NCBI RefSeq assembly: GCF_000720635.1
Contig: NZ_JOCF01000015.1
Coordinates: 1 to 64,000, forward strand
Length of the DNA: 64,000 nucleotides
Source: Streptomyces sp. NRRL WC-3742
GTDB lineage: Bacteria; Actinomycetota; Actinomycetes; Streptomycetales; Streptomycetaceae
Direction of reading: 5' to 3'
This document shows, in pieces, positions 37,201 through 44,917 of this stretch. Each line of letters begins with the position of its first letter. Position 1 is the stretch's first letter. The notes below the pieces were generated by a model. The model ran no database searches. It saw only the letters and a list, made by a program, of their open reading frames with translations, and was not told the DNA's origin. The position numbers were made by a program, and so were the translations under genes.

Positions 37201-37274
37201 CCGCCGGCGCCGGCAACCTGAGCGCCCTCGGCGGCATGCTGAACCAGGGCGGCAAGGCCGACGCGAAGAGCTGA
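34233..37274 (+). CDS. Giant protein C with tectonin-like propeller and jacalin-like lectin region
   Basis: A 1013-residue protein without signal peptide. After a Thr/Ser/Pro-rich N-terminus (1-35) comes a region of unknown type (36-330) with a very Ser/Gly-rich stretch (QSSSSGGSIGVSFFGIGGGG), then about 350-580 with repeats of the form VWALRADNTLMRFDGTTW, VLYIVGGDSRLWQRSPNGTW, ALWCFASDGKAYPL: tectonin-like beta-propeller blades. Residues about 600-740 (KIDVWYDEFGIRSIQVVF, FGGADKLISVDAW, VASIGFHVRGG) fit a jacalin-like lectin fold. The C-terminus is helical and alanine-rich. Lectin-type parts suggest glycan binding. It follows the hydantoinase by 258 bases and may have its own promoter; ATG at 34233 has a weak GGGAA site. 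A strong hairpin follows the stop. Confidence 0.8.
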   Translation: MSTPSTGTSSSKPATTPATTAPAATTPATTGLDGPTPADLLPTTGNYPTEIVRYRSVVLTDILGAKPARKLTGAIDLGEENLPFYDRPAEGMVVTTEQTWSAQGVTLGRLLHSLALAPGESTRVAVVDWQRSTKATGTETTAEADTLSATTDQNRSISEVANAIAREEQHGSSEGFQRSQSSSSGGSIGVSFFGIGGGGNWSNSSNTGFTTAVSRSTGVKSVAEEATQRISARTQQLATAARSRNMTVVRETTQSEKDQVVTRVVTNYNHMHAMSVQYYEVVQVYSVTTKPTKLERCLFIPLQELTFTYSSLQRYKEILASVAPTEWAAKIRASNPYDTSVRKLDACLAPEAPTAQDFDGVDLADLSGSPMGVYGVRKYDGSPVRFDPVSRQWNPMPTTGLDSGLTRIAPGKDTVWALRADNTLMRFDGTTWTADPQGWKGLGLACGADGVLYIVGGDSRLWQRSPNGTWTDMNAVADDVAVVGKDKVSYCRQGKLWTRSGTTWQERPVPSLSNVQRISATSDGALWCFASDGKAYPLDYSAATLNALKDYLVTMFTASAKIVSSVNGEFWLLRSNGVLTRVLTAAREAPVPFDAAPKADTSYASKIDVWYDEFGIRSIQVVFPGQTFRCGDTGGSGVQRQASYTFGGADKLISVDAWSGTAARGSLAGLRLTMTSGVANFGIAATTTVAPDLTEDAGGASAICGLFGSTVKTGSRTYVASIGFHVRGGNVSQAVLDHLNDNRRHYSQAVWAHADELTLSRILANYSYTPAGSNAAPVLLGTLLDPKPIAATGNYLGFRWNFSSEKERDDWTATRKAGDNTFGTPSTTTIAIATKGVFAEAVLGRANSAEKIDLTRFWNWKDSPIQITPADIAPVSTGSRAKDLDTTVAALAASQAKFTPLVTMPDPVGLQSVQAITTANLFRDMSGLSTMSQVLAKGIEAASNNDKAVGERAQEAFKTATEHQQKMAQIALDAAAKVAPAIAGVPGGGAAGAGNLSALGGMLNQGGKADAKS

Positions 37275-37281
37275 TCACCGC

Positions 37282-37317
37282 ACCGCGCGGTCCCGGGCCA
37301 CCCCGGGCCCGCGCGGT
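37282..37317 (+). terminator. Strong GC hairpin after giant protein C
   Basis: Arms 37282-37296 and 37303-37317 (ACCGCGCGGTCCCGG and its complement with one mismatch) with a six-base loop, seven bases after the stop codon. No U-run follows, as is common for Streptomyces terminators. It probably closes the transcript that begins with the giant proteins. Confidence 0.75.
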
Positions 37318-37346
37318 ACCCCCGTTCACCCCTAGATTTGTGGATC

Positions 37347-37784
37347 ATGAGAACACCAATGGGGGACATCCGAACGGCACTCGACCGCCTGGCGGCCGAA
37401 CACCCGGCGGCGGAGCGCTCGCGCAGAATCCTCGCCCGGGCCCTGCTGGCCGTCGCGGCACTGCTTTTCACGTGGATCCTGGTGCTCGGCTCGACCACCC
37501 GGGGCCAGGCCGAGGTCCGCAACTGGTCCACCGTCTGGGTCGGCATGGACGTCCTCCAGGTCGCCGGGCTGATCGCCACCGGCCGACTGCTGGTCCGGCG
37601 CTCCCGCCTCACCGCCCTGGCCGCCGCCGCGGCCGCCACCCTGCTCCTGCTCGACGCCTGGTTCGACGTGATGACCGCCGAGGGCGGCGGCGCCTGGTAC
37701 ACCGCCCTCGCGATGGCCTTCCTGGTCGAACTCCCGGCCTCCCTCGCCCTCACGGCCCTCGCCCGCTCCGCCCTGGACTGGTGA
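37347..37784 (+). CDS. Small membrane protein, unknown function
   Basis: A 145-residue protein with four hydrophobic segments (about 30-50, 62-82, 88-106, 112-138) after a charged N-terminus. No family recognised. I place the start at the ATG at 37347 because TAGATT at 37333-37338 looks like a -10 box at the right distance for a leaderless message; a TTG at 37338 or ATG at 37359 are alternatives. Stand-alone gene between the hairpin terminator and the DinB-like gene. Confidence 0.65.
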   Translation: MRTPMGDIRTALDRLAAEHPAAERSRRILARALLAVAALLFTWILVLGSTTRGQAEVRNWSTVWVGMDVLQVAGLIATGRLLVRRSRLTALAAAAAATLLLLDAWFDVMTAEGGGAWYTALAMAFLVELPASLALTALARSALDW

Positions 37785-37912
37785 AGCGGGGCGGGGCAGG
37801 GGTGGAGCGAAGTCCTACGCCCTGACACTCGGCGTCCGACGCCCGCCGTCGCTGCTCCCGCCGAGTGGCTGGAACACCCGGAGGGGTGGGCGGGGCGGTA
37901 CCGTGCTGAGCC

Positions 37913-38554
37913 ATGACTCGTGCCCAGGAGAACTTCCTCGCCATGGCCCGTACGGCCGAGCAACTGCTGCACCGTCCGGAGGTCACCGCCGCCTGGCATC
38001 TGCCGAGCGCGCTGCCGGAGTTCAGCATCGGCGGCCTCGCCGGCCACCTGGCCTTCCAGGTCCTGTGCGTCCCGACCGCCCTGGCCGGGCCGCCGCCCGT
38101 GGAGGAGACCGTCCCGCTCCTCGGGCACTACCAGCGCGCCAAGTGGGTCGGCGCGCCGCTCGACGCGGACATCAACGTCCAGCTCCGGGAGGGCGGCGAG
38201 CACCTCGCGGCTGTCGGGCCCGAGGCGCTGGCCGGGCAGGTCGCCGCCGCGCTCGCGGAGCTGACGGACGCGCTGGCGAAGGAGGACGGCTCCCGGCCGG
38301 TCCGCCTGTCGTTCTGGCCGCCCTACACGCTCACGATCGACGACCTGCTGGTCACCCGAACGATGGAACTGGCCGTCCACAGCGACGACCTGGCCGTCAG
38401 CGCGGGCATCCCCACCCCGGACCTCCCGCCGGAGGCCGCCGAATCGGTGCTCGACCTCCTCACCCGCATCGCCACCTGGCGCCACGGCCCGCTGAACGTC
38501 CTGCGCGCCCTCAGCCGCGCCGAGCGGGCACCGGAGTCCATCGCGGCGATCTGA
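37913..38554 (+). CDS. DinB/maleylpyruvate-isomerase-N-like (mycothiol-dependent fold) protein
   Basis: A 213-residue four-helix-bundle protein of the DinB / MDMPI N-terminal group found widely in actinomycetes. Seen: LAGHLA near residue 44 and TMELAVHSDDLAVS near residue 150, giving the His/Glu/His arrangement that binds metal in this family; mycothiol-dependent isomerases use the same site. The precise reaction is unknown. ATG at 37913; TACCGT at 37899-37904 could be the -10 of a leaderless message. Convergent with the AraC-type regulator, 19 bases apart. Confidence 0.75.
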   Translation: MTRAQENFLAMARTAEQLLHRPEVTAAWHLPSALPEFSIGGLAGHLAFQVLCVPTALAGPPPVEETVPLLGHYQRAKWVGAPLDADINVQLREGGEHLAAVGPEALAGQVAAALAELTDALAKEDGSRPVRLSFWPPYTLTIDDLLVTRTMELAVHSDDLAVSAGIPTPDLPPEAAESVLDLLTRIATWRHGPLNVLRALSRAERAPESIAAI

Positions 38555-38573
38555 GCGGGGCCGCGGCGCCTCC

Positions 38574-39545
38574 TCACCAGGCTCCGGTCGGCCCGAAGCG
38601 GCGGCGGTACGCGGACGGGGTGATGCCGGTCTCGCGGCGCATGAGGGAGCGCAGGTTGGCGGCGGTGCCCAGGCCGCTGCGGCGGGCGACGAGTTCGAGG
38701 CGTGCCTCGCCGCGTTCGATCAACCGGCAGGCCAGGGCGAGGCGTTCGCCGGTGAGCCAGGTCAGCGGGGTGGTGCCCAGCTGGGCGCGGAAGCGGCGGT
38801 GGAGGGTCGCCGGGCTGACGGCGGCCCGGGCGGCGAGGTCCGCGACGGTGAGCGGGGCGTCGAGGCGCTGCTGCGCCCAGGCCAGGACGGGGGCGAGGGA
38901 TTCGTCGGGCAGGTCCGGCATGGGACGTTCCACGAACTGCCGCTGCCCGCCGTCGCGGTGGGCGGCGAAGACCAGGCGGCGGCTGACCGAGTTGGCGACC
39001 TCGGCTCCGTGGTCGCGGCGGACCACGTGCAGTCCGAGGTCGAGGGCGGCGGCGCTGCCCGCGGCGGTGAGGATGTCGCCGTCGTCGACGAACAGCACGT
39101 CCGAGGCGAGGTGGACGGCGGGGAAGCGGGCGCGGAACTCGTCCGCCCACTGCCAGTGGGCGGTGGCCCGGCGGCCGTCGAGGACTCCGGCCTCGGCCAG
39201 GGTGAAGGCGCCGCTGCAGAAGCCGATCAGGCGGGCGCCGCGCGCGTGGGCCCGGCGGACGGCGTCGAGGACGGCGGGCCGGCGGGGCACCTCGACGTCG
39301 GGGCGGTTGGGGACGATCAGGGTGTCCGCCGTGTCGGCCGCCTCCAGGCCGGCGACCCCCGTGAGGGTGAAGAAACCGTCGCGCATCGCGGTGCGGGGCT
39401 CGGGCGAGCAGAGGCGGAAGTCGTAGAGGTCGCGGCCGAGTTCCGGTCTGCGCAGGCCGAACACCTCGGTCGCGCAGCCGAGTTCGAAGGGGTTGGAGTT
39501 CTCGTCCACGATCACGACGACCCGGTGCGAGGATTCTTTCGCCAT
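38574..39545 (-). CDS. GlxA/FtrA-type AraC-family transcriptional regulator
   Basis: A 323-residue regulator: DJ-1/PfpI (class I amidotransferase-like) domain at about 1-180 (VVVIVDENSNPFELGCATEVFG, IGFCSGAFTLAEAG with the nucleophile-elbow cysteine) followed by an AraC helix-turn-helix pair at about 215-315 (VADLAARAAVSPATLHRRFRAQLGTTPLTWL, LELVARRSGLGTAANLRSLMRRETG). Such proteins respond to small nitrogenous or carbonyl compounds. ATG at 39545 with AGGAA seven bases upstream. Divergent from the cupin gene by 52 bases, so it may control that gene. Confidence 0.88.
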   Translation of the reverse strand: MAKESSHRVVVIVDENSNPFELGCATEVFGLRRPELGRDLYDFRLCSPEPRTAMRDGFFTLTGVAGLEAADTADTLIVPNRPDVEVPRRPAVLDAVRRAHARGARLIGFCSGAFTLAEAGVLDGRRATAHWQWADEFRARFPAVHLASDVLFVDDGDILTAAGSAAALDLGLHVVRRDHGAEVANSVSRRLVFAAHRDGGQRQFVERPMPDLPDESLAPVLAWAQQRLDAPLTVADLAARAAVSPATLHRRFRAQLGTTPLTWLTGERLALACRLIERGEARLELVARRSGLGTAANLRSLMRRETGITPSAYRRRFGPTGAW

Positions 39546-39597
39546 ATGCGATTCCTAGCACTCACGCCGCCCGGGCGAAAGCGCGAAGGATGGACGC

Positions 39598-39993
39598 ATG
39601 AGCGAGCGACCCATCGACCTCGGCCGGGCCCTGGCCTCCTTCGACGCGCTGTGGAGCCCCCGCATCGTCACGCGCGTCAACGACTACGACATCCGGATCG
39701 CCAAGGTCCACGGCGAACACGTCTGGCACGCCCACGACGACACCGACGAGTTCTTCCTCGTCCTCGACGGGGAGTTGCACATCGGCCTGCGCGGGCCCGA
39801 GGGCGAGCGCACCGTCACCCTCCCCCGCGGCTCGGTCTTCACCGTCCCCAGGGGCACGGAGCACAAGCCGTCCGCACCGGAGGGCGCCTCCATCCTCATG
39901 GTCGAGCCGAGCGGGACCCTGAGCGTGGGTGACCGCCACGAGGAGGTCCCCGACCGCGTCGACGCGACCACCGGGCGCGCCCTCGAGGTCTGA
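39598..39993 (+). CDS. Small cupin-domain protein
   Basis: A 131-residue single cupin. The metal-binding half motif HVWHAHDDTDEFFLVLDGELHIGL (about 40-62; two His, Glu) and the second PRGSVFTVPRGTEHKPSAPEG are clear. Probably a small mononuclear-metal enzyme or a sugar/amine-binding protein. ATG at 39598 with GAAGG eleven bases upstream. Divergent from the GlxA-type regulator, which may regulate it. Confidence 0.82.
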   Translation: MSERPIDLGRALASFDALWSPRIVTRVNDYDIRIAKVHGEHVWHAHDDTDEFFLVLDGELHIGLRGPEGERTVTLPRGSVFTVPRGTEHKPSAPEGASILMVEPSGTLSVGDRHEEVPDRVDATTGRALEV

Positions 39994-40052
39994 GTGCCCC
40001 CGGCCGTTCCACGGTGCCGGGCTCCCGTCAACTTCTGGACCATCAACGGGAT

Positions 40053-40079
40053 TTGACCTTGCACCGGCCATGTCATACT
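40053..40079 (+). promoter_or_regulatory. Probable promoter of the MFS gene (leaderless message)
   Basis: TTGACC (40053-40058) and CATACT (40074-40079) with 15 bases between form a reasonable sigma-70-type promoter. Transcription would begin at about the GTG at 40086, which supports that start over an in-frame GTG at 40014. Confidence 0.55.
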
Positions 40080-40085
40080 GCGACG

Positions 40086-41333
40086 GTGACAACGGCCAGG
40101 CCGGCGACTCCGCCGACGCGCGACCGGCCCCGACTGGGCAGGAAGTTCGCCCTGTTGTGGTCCGCCTCCTCCATCTCCGCGGTCGGCGACGGCATGCGGG
40201 ACTCGGCCCTGCCGCTCCTCGCGGTGGCGATCTCGGACTCACCGGGCGCGGTGTCGCTGGTCACCGTCGCCGGAACGCTGCCCTGGCTGGTGATGTCCCT
40301 CTTCGGGGGCGTCCTCGCCGACCGGGCCGACCGGCGCCGGCTCATGTGGACGATCGACCTCGGGCGCGCCGCCGTCGTCCTGGGCTTCGCCTGCTGGGTC
40401 CTCCTCGCCACCCCTCCCCTGGCCGCCCTGGCCCTGCTCGCCTTCGTCCTCGGCTGCGGGGAGACGGTCTTCGTCAACGCCGCCACCTCCGCTCTCCCGG
40501 ACGTGGTGCGGCCGGAGCAGCTCGACGCCGCGAACGGCCGCCTCCAGGGCAGCCTGATCGTGGGCGGGCACCTGATCGGCCCGCTGCTGGGCTCGACCCT
40601 GTTCGCCGTGGCCGCCGGGTACCCGTTCACGGTGGACGGCCTCTCCTTCGCCCTCGCCGCCGCCCTCGTCGCGGCGACCGGCCGCTCCGGCGCCGCGCGG
40701 GCGAAGGGCGGCAAGCCGGTCCTGGGCGAGATCCGCGAGGGCGTCCGCTGGCTGTACGCCCACCGCGAGGTGCGGCTGCTCGCCCTGCTGTCCGGCGTGG
40801 CCGCCCTCGCCTTCTACCTGGGGATCACCATGCTGGTCCTCCTGGTCACCCGGACCATGGACGCGCCCGCCTCGGCGTACGGCCTCGTCCTGGCCGCGGG
40901 CGCGATCGGCGGCACCGCCGCCAGTGCCGGTGCCGGGCGGCTGGGCCGGCTGCTGGGCCGGGGGGCGCGGATCGGCCTCTCCTTCGTCCTGATGGGCGTC
41001 TCGCTCCTGCTGACGGGGCTGACCTCCTCGGTGGCGGCGGTGGCCGTGCTGTACGCCGTCGCGAGCTTCGGGGTCGTGACGTGGAACGTCCAGGCGATCT
41101 CCCTGCGCCAGCAGGCCGTGCCGAAGGAGCTCCTCGGCCGGGTCAACAGCTGCTACCTGCTGCTGAGCCGCTTCGGCGTGATGACCGGTGCGGCCCTGAG
41201 CGGGTGGATCGCCTCCGCCGCCGGGGTGCGCGCACCGCTGCTCGTCGGCGGCGCCGCCCTGCTCGCCGCGCTCGTCCTGGTCCCGCGGATGGCCCGGCTG
41301 GAGAGGGCCTCCGCGCCCGCCGCCGGGGAGTAG
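40086..41333 (+). CDS. MFS exporter (DHA3 type)
   Basis: A 415-residue transporter with about twelve helices. The loop after helix two, GGVLADRADRRRLMWTIDLGRAAVV, is the DHA3/MFS_3 signature A motif; relatives export drugs, macrolides or siderophores. Start GTG 40086 chosen from the promoter position and from the basic cytoplasmic N-terminus (TPPTRDRPRLGRKFALLW). It ends 22 bases from the stop of the JmjC gene and may be the exporter for the NRPS cluster on that side, though it is not in its operon. Confidence 0.82.
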   Translation: MTTARPATPPTRDRPRLGRKFALLWSASSISAVGDGMRDSALPLLAVAISDSPGAVSLVTVAGTLPWLVMSLFGGVLADRADRRRLMWTIDLGRAAVVLGFACWVLLATPPLAALALLAFVLGCGETVFVNAATSALPDVVRPEQLDAANGRLQGSLIVGGHLIGPLLGSTLFAVAAGYPFTVDGLSFALAAALVAATGRSGAARAKGGKPVLGEIREGVRWLYAHREVRLLALLSGVAALAFYLGITMLVLLVTRTMDAPASAYGLVLAAGAIGGTAASAGAGRLGRLLGRGARIGLSFVLMGVSLLLTGLTSSVAAVAVLYAVASFGVVTWNVQAISLRQQAVPKELLGRVNSCYLLLSRFGVMTGAALSGWIASAAGVRAPLLVGGAALLAALVLVPRMARLERASAPAAGE

Positions 41334-41355
41334 CCGACGGGGGCGCGGGCCCGGG

Positions 41356-42285
41356 TCAGGAGTCGTGCGAAGGGTTGTTCTCGCGGGAGAAGTCGCCGTG
41401 GCGGATCAGGTTGTAGAGCCGCTCCCCGGTGGAGGCGGGGGTGAAGAAGAAGTCCCGCCGGTACGTCCGGCCCAGCACCGAGTACCGGAAGGCGTCCACG
41501 GCGGTGCGCCCGAGGTAGCGGGGGCCGAGGCGGACGAGTAGCCGCAGGAACTGCGGCGCGGTGATCTGCGGGCCGAACCAGTGGTTGATGGAGATCGAGG
41601 CCGACTCCGAGCGGATGTAGTGCCACCACCCGCGCGGGATGAACAGGGCGTCGCCCGGCTCCATCACGGTGGTGAGCACGTCGGCCCGGGCGAACCTCGG
41701 GAAGGCGGCCGGGTCGACGTTCTCCGGGTCGACCCGGCTGTTCACGATGTTGTCGAGGAACGGGTACACGTACGGGGTCTGCGCGAACGGCACCAGGACG
41801 ACCCGCTTGCGCCCGTGCACCTGGACGAAGATGTTGTCCTTCAGGTCGGAGTGCAGCCCGGAGCAGGTGTCGGCCGAGCCGATCCACAGCCGGGTGTCGG
41901 TGGGCTCCTCGCCCGGCCCGGTCAGGGCGGTGAAGTCGAAGGCGGCGTGGTAGTCCCGGAACAGCTCCTCGGGGCGCGCGTACCCGAGGTAGCAGGGGGC
42001 CGCGCGGTCCGGGCTCCGGATGAGGTCGGTGAACTCGGCGAAGGGCATCTGCGACTCGTAGCGGTCCTGCCCGCCGGGCAGGTTCCCGCCGGCCGCCGGG
42101 AGGTCGGTCATCACGGTGACGACCCGGTCGCCGGCCTCCGCCGCCAGGCCGTCCAGGGTCCAGCGCGAGGCGGCCCAGCCGTCGGTCAGGCCGCGGAGCT
42201 TGACGGGCTGCGCGGCGGCGACGGCCCTGGCCAGCCAGGGCAGGGCGTCCTTCGAGACGGTGCGGATCCGGTGGGTGCCGGTCAT
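41356..42285 (-). CDS. JmjC/cupin-8-like Fe(II)/2-oxoglutarate oxygenase
   Basis: A 309-residue double-stranded beta-helix protein. LHSDLKDNIFVQVHGRKRVVLVP near 150 carries the HxD metal pair, and FIPRGWWHYIRS near 225 the distal histidine; both are typical of JmjC-type hydroxylases. It is the last gene of the minus-strand half of the NRPS cluster and its ATG overlaps the SDR stop (ATGA). Likely hydroxylates the 4-alkylproline side chain or another residue of the peptide; the substrate is inferred from position only. Confidence 0.82.
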   Translation of the reverse strand: MTGTHRIRTVSKDALPWLARAVAAAQPVKLRGLTDGWAASRWTLDGLAAEAGDRVVTVMTDLPAAGGNLPGGQDRYESQMPFAEFTDLIRSPDRAAPCYLGYARPEELFRDYHAAFDFTALTGPGEEPTDTRLWIGSADTCSGLHSDLKDNIFVQVHGRKRVVLVPFAQTPYVYPFLDNIVNSRVDPENVDPAAFPRFARADVLTTVMEPGDALFIPRGWWHYIRSESASISINHWFGPQITAPQFLRLLVRLGPRYLGRTAVDAFRYSVLGRTYRRDFFFTPASTGERLYNLIRHGDFSRENNPSHDS

Positions 42286-43037
42286 GAGCTGGCCAGCCCT
42301 CCGGCGGTCTCCCCGCCGTCGAGGACGAAGCACTGGCCGGTGGAGAAGGACGCCTCGTCCGAGGCGAGGAACGCGGCGAGGGCGGCCACCTCCTCGGGCG
42401 TGCCGAGGCGTCCGGCGGGGATCTTGGCGGCGCACGCCCGGATCTCCTCCTCGGTGTACTCCCGGCGCTGCATGTCGGTGAGCACGTATCCGGGGCAGAT
42501 GGCGTTGAACCTGATGTCCGGGGCGAGTTCCAGCGCCATCGTGCGGGTCATCTCGATGACACCGGCCTTGCTGACGTTGTAGGCCACGTAGTTCGGCATG
42601 CCCACCATTCCGCTGACGGAGGCGGTGGTGATCACGACCCCGCGGCCGCCGGTGCGCCGGAAGAGCCGGGCGGCGCGCTGGGCGACGAAGAAGGCGCCGG
42701 TGAGGTTGGTGTCGATGACCTGGGACCAGGTCTTCGGGGAGACCTCCAGGCAGGGTTCGCGCAGGCTGACCCCCGCGTTGTTGAGGACGAGGTCGAGCCC
42801 GCCCCAGTCGTGCTCCAGCTCGGCGAGGGCCGCGTCCAGGGCGTCGACGTCGGTGAGGTCGCAGCGCAGGGCGCGGGCCCCGGGCGGCAGGGCGGCGGGG
42901 TCGGCCTCCCGGCGGTCCAGCAGCGCCACCCGGGCGCCCTCGGCGGCGAAGCGGCGCACCATCGCCGCGCCGATGCCCGAGGCCCCGCCGGTGACCAGGC
43001 ACCGCGTCCCGGCGAAGCGCTCCGTCGCGGCGTTCAC
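42282..43037 (-). CDS. Short-chain dehydrogenase/reductase (tailoring)
   Basis: Classical 251-residue SDR: VTGGASGIGAAMVRRFAAEG, NNAG, catalytic Ser in TASVSGM and YNVSK. GTG start at 43037 overlaps the GGT-like gene's stop by four bases, and its stop overlaps the JmjC start, so the three are coupled. A hydroxylase plus a dehydrogenase next to each other suggests oxidation of a carbon to alcohol and then ketone or aldehyde. Substrate unknown. Confidence 0.85.
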   Translation of the reverse strand: MNAATERFAGTRCLVTGGASGIGAAMVRRFAAEGARVALLDRREADPAALPPGARALRCDLTDVDALDAALAELEHDWGGLDLVLNNAGVSLREPCLEVSPKTWSQVIDTNLTGAFFVAQRAARLFRRTGGRGVVITTASVSGMVGMPNYVAYNVSKAGVIEMTRTMALELAPDIRFNAICPGYVLTDMQRREYTEEEIRACAAKIPAGRLGTPEEVAALAAFLASDEASFSTGQCFVLDGGETAGGLASS

Positions 43038-44827
43038 CGCACCACCGCGTACGCCTGCTGCCCGCGCGGGCTCGCCGCGGCCAGCACACCGCCCGCCGGG
43101 TGGGGGCCGGTCGCGCACACCTTGCTCAGGGACCCCGGCGCCACGAGGTGGATCTCGTGGCCCCGGGCGCCCAACTCCCGTACCACCGCCGGGTCGAAGG
43201 AGTCCTCCATGATCAGGGCGAGCGGGCGGGCCTGCCGCGGGGTGAAGGAGGTGGGGACGTGGTCGGTGTGGAAGGTGGCGGCCTCGACCGCCTCCTGGGG
43301 GCTCATGCCGAAGTCGACGTGGTTGAGGAGGAAGCCCAGCGTCCACTGGTCCTGCTGGTCCCCGCCGGGCGTGCCGAAGGCGAGGTACGGGCTGCCGTCG
43401 CGCAGGGCGATGCTGGGGCTCAGGGTGGTGCGGGGGCGCTTGCCGGGGGCGACCGTGTTGTTGTGGCCGTCCACGAGCCAGGCCATCTGGCCGCGGGTGC
43501 CGAGCGGGAAGCCCAGCCCGGGGACGACCGGGGAGCTCTTGAGCCAGCCGCCGCTGGGGGTCGCGACGACCATGTTGCCCTCGCGGTCGGTGGCGCTGAC
43601 GCAACAGGTGTCGCCCCTCGCCGCGGTGCGCCGGAGCACGGTCGGGATCCCGTTGTCCAGCTGGGAGAGCCAGTCCGGGTCGGAGGGCGGGTGCGGGGCG
43701 TCGAGGACCGGGGGGATCCACGGGCTGCGCCCGCCCGGCGAGCCCGGCCGCAGAACACCTGAGGCGGTGGCGCCGATCAGCGCGCGGCGCGCGGCGGAGT
43801 ATCCGGGATCGAGCAGGTCCGCCATCGGGACGTCGGCGAACTCCGGGTCGCCGTACCAGGCTTCGCGGTCCGCGAAGGCCAGCTTGGCGGCCTCGACGAC
43901 GGTGTGGACGTGGTCGGCGCTCCCGTGGCCCATGGCGGCGAGGTCGTACCCCTCGAGCAGGGCGAGCTGCTGGAGGAAGACCGGGCTCTGCGACCAGGGA
44001 CCGACCTTGTGGACGGTCAGGCCCCGGTACTCGAGTGTGAGGGTGTCCTCGACGGCGGGGCGCCAGATGGCCAGGTCCGCGCCGGTGAGCAGGCCCCGGT
44101 TGCGGCGGCCGGTGGAGTCGACGGGCTCGGCGGTGGCCAGGAACTTGTCGACGGCCTCGGCGACGAAGCCCTCGTAGAAGGCCCTGGTCGCGGCGTCCGC
44201 CTGGCCCTCGCGGCTGGTGGCGCCGGCCTTCGCCTCGGCCACCAGCCGGCGGTAGGTCGCGGCGAGCACGGGGTTGCGCATCCGGGCGCCCGGGGCCGGG
44301 GCGGCGCCGTCGACCAGGTAGGTGCGGCCCGACTCCGTCCACTCGTCGCGGAAGAGCGGCGCCATCACGTCGATCATCTCGGACGCCTTGGGCAGCAGCG
44401 GGTAGCCGTCCTCGGCGTAGCCGATCGCGGGCGCCAGCACGTCCTCCACGCGCAGCCGGCCGTGGTCGCGCAGCAGGCGCATCCACGCGCCGAAGGCGCC
44501 CGGGACGGTCGCGGCGAGCAGCCCGGAGCCGGGGATCGCGTCCAGGCCCCGGGCGCGCAGGGCCTGCGGGGTCGCGGCCTGGGGCATCGGGCCCTGGCCG
44601 CAGACGACGCGGGTGGAGCCGCTCGCCGCGTCGTACACCATGATCGGGACGTCTCCGCCGGGGCCGTTCAGGTGCGGCTCGACCACCTGGAGGACGAAGG
44701 CCGCCGCGGTCGCCGCGTCGAAGGCGTTGCCGCCCAGGTCGAACATCGCCGCACCGGCCGCCGAGGCGAGCCAGTGGGTGGAGGACACCGCGCAGTTGGT
44801 GCCGTGGAGATCCGGACGGTGGAGCAT
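43034..44827 (-). CDS. Gamma-glutamyltransferase-like protein, LmbA-type in 4-alkylproline pathway
   Basis: A 597-residue Ntn-hydrolase of the gamma-glutamyltranspeptidase family without signal peptide. The family's N-terminal GGNAFDAATAAAFVLQVVEPHLNGPGGD is present; the autocatalytic cleavage/nucleophile threonine is in ARGDTCCVSATDREGNMVV (about residue 397), and GTPGGDQQDQW near 500 is typical. Cytoplasmic GGT homologues such as LmbA act as C-C bond hydrolases in the route from L-DOPA to 4-alkyl-L-proline. All five other enzymes of that route are next door, which makes that role much more likely than glutathione turnover. ATG at 44827 with GAAAGG-like site upstream. Confidence 0.85.
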   Translation of the reverse strand: MLHRPDLHGTNCAVSSTHWLASAAGAAMFDLGGNAFDAATAAAFVLQVVEPHLNGPGGDVPIMVYDAASGSTRVVCGQGPMPQAATPQALRARGLDAIPGSGLLAATVPGAFGAWMRLLRDHGRLRVEDVLAPAIGYAEDGYPLLPKASEMIDVMAPLFRDEWTESGRTYLVDGAAPAPGARMRNPVLAATYRRLVAEAKAGATSREGQADAATRAFYEGFVAEAVDKFLATAEPVDSTGRRNRGLLTGADLAIWRPAVEDTLTLEYRGLTVHKVGPWSQSPVFLQQLALLEGYDLAAMGHGSADHVHTVVEAAKLAFADREAWYGDPEFADVPMADLLDPGYSAARRALIGATASGVLRPGSPGGRSPWIPPVLDAPHPPSDPDWLSQLDNGIPTVLRRTAARGDTCCVSATDREGNMVVATPSGGWLKSSPVVPGLGFPLGTRGQMAWLVDGHNNTVAPGKRPRTTLSPSIALRDGSPYLAFGTPGGDQQDQWTLGFLLNHVDFGMSPQEAVEAATFHTDHVPTSFTPRQARPLALIMEDSFDPAVVRELGARGHEIHLVAPGSLSKVCATGPHPAGGVLAAASPRGQQAYAVVR

Positions 44828-44917
44828 GGTGGGCCTTTCTGGTGGCGTGGGCGGGGAGGCTCGGCGGTCGTCGGCGGTCGTCGGTGGTCGTCCCGTACGG
44901 TCCGGCGGGCCGGTCGG

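Noticed and set aside
22593..37274. Contractile injection system, tailocin or prophage
   Set aside because: No sheath, tube, baseplate, portal, terminase or integrase gene is recognisable; only giant unknown proteins and a GH73 domain.
43034..44827. Housekeeping gamma-glutamyltranspeptidase
   Set aside because: It lacks a signal peptide and sits inside the alkylproline operon, where a GGT-like C-C hydrolase is expected.
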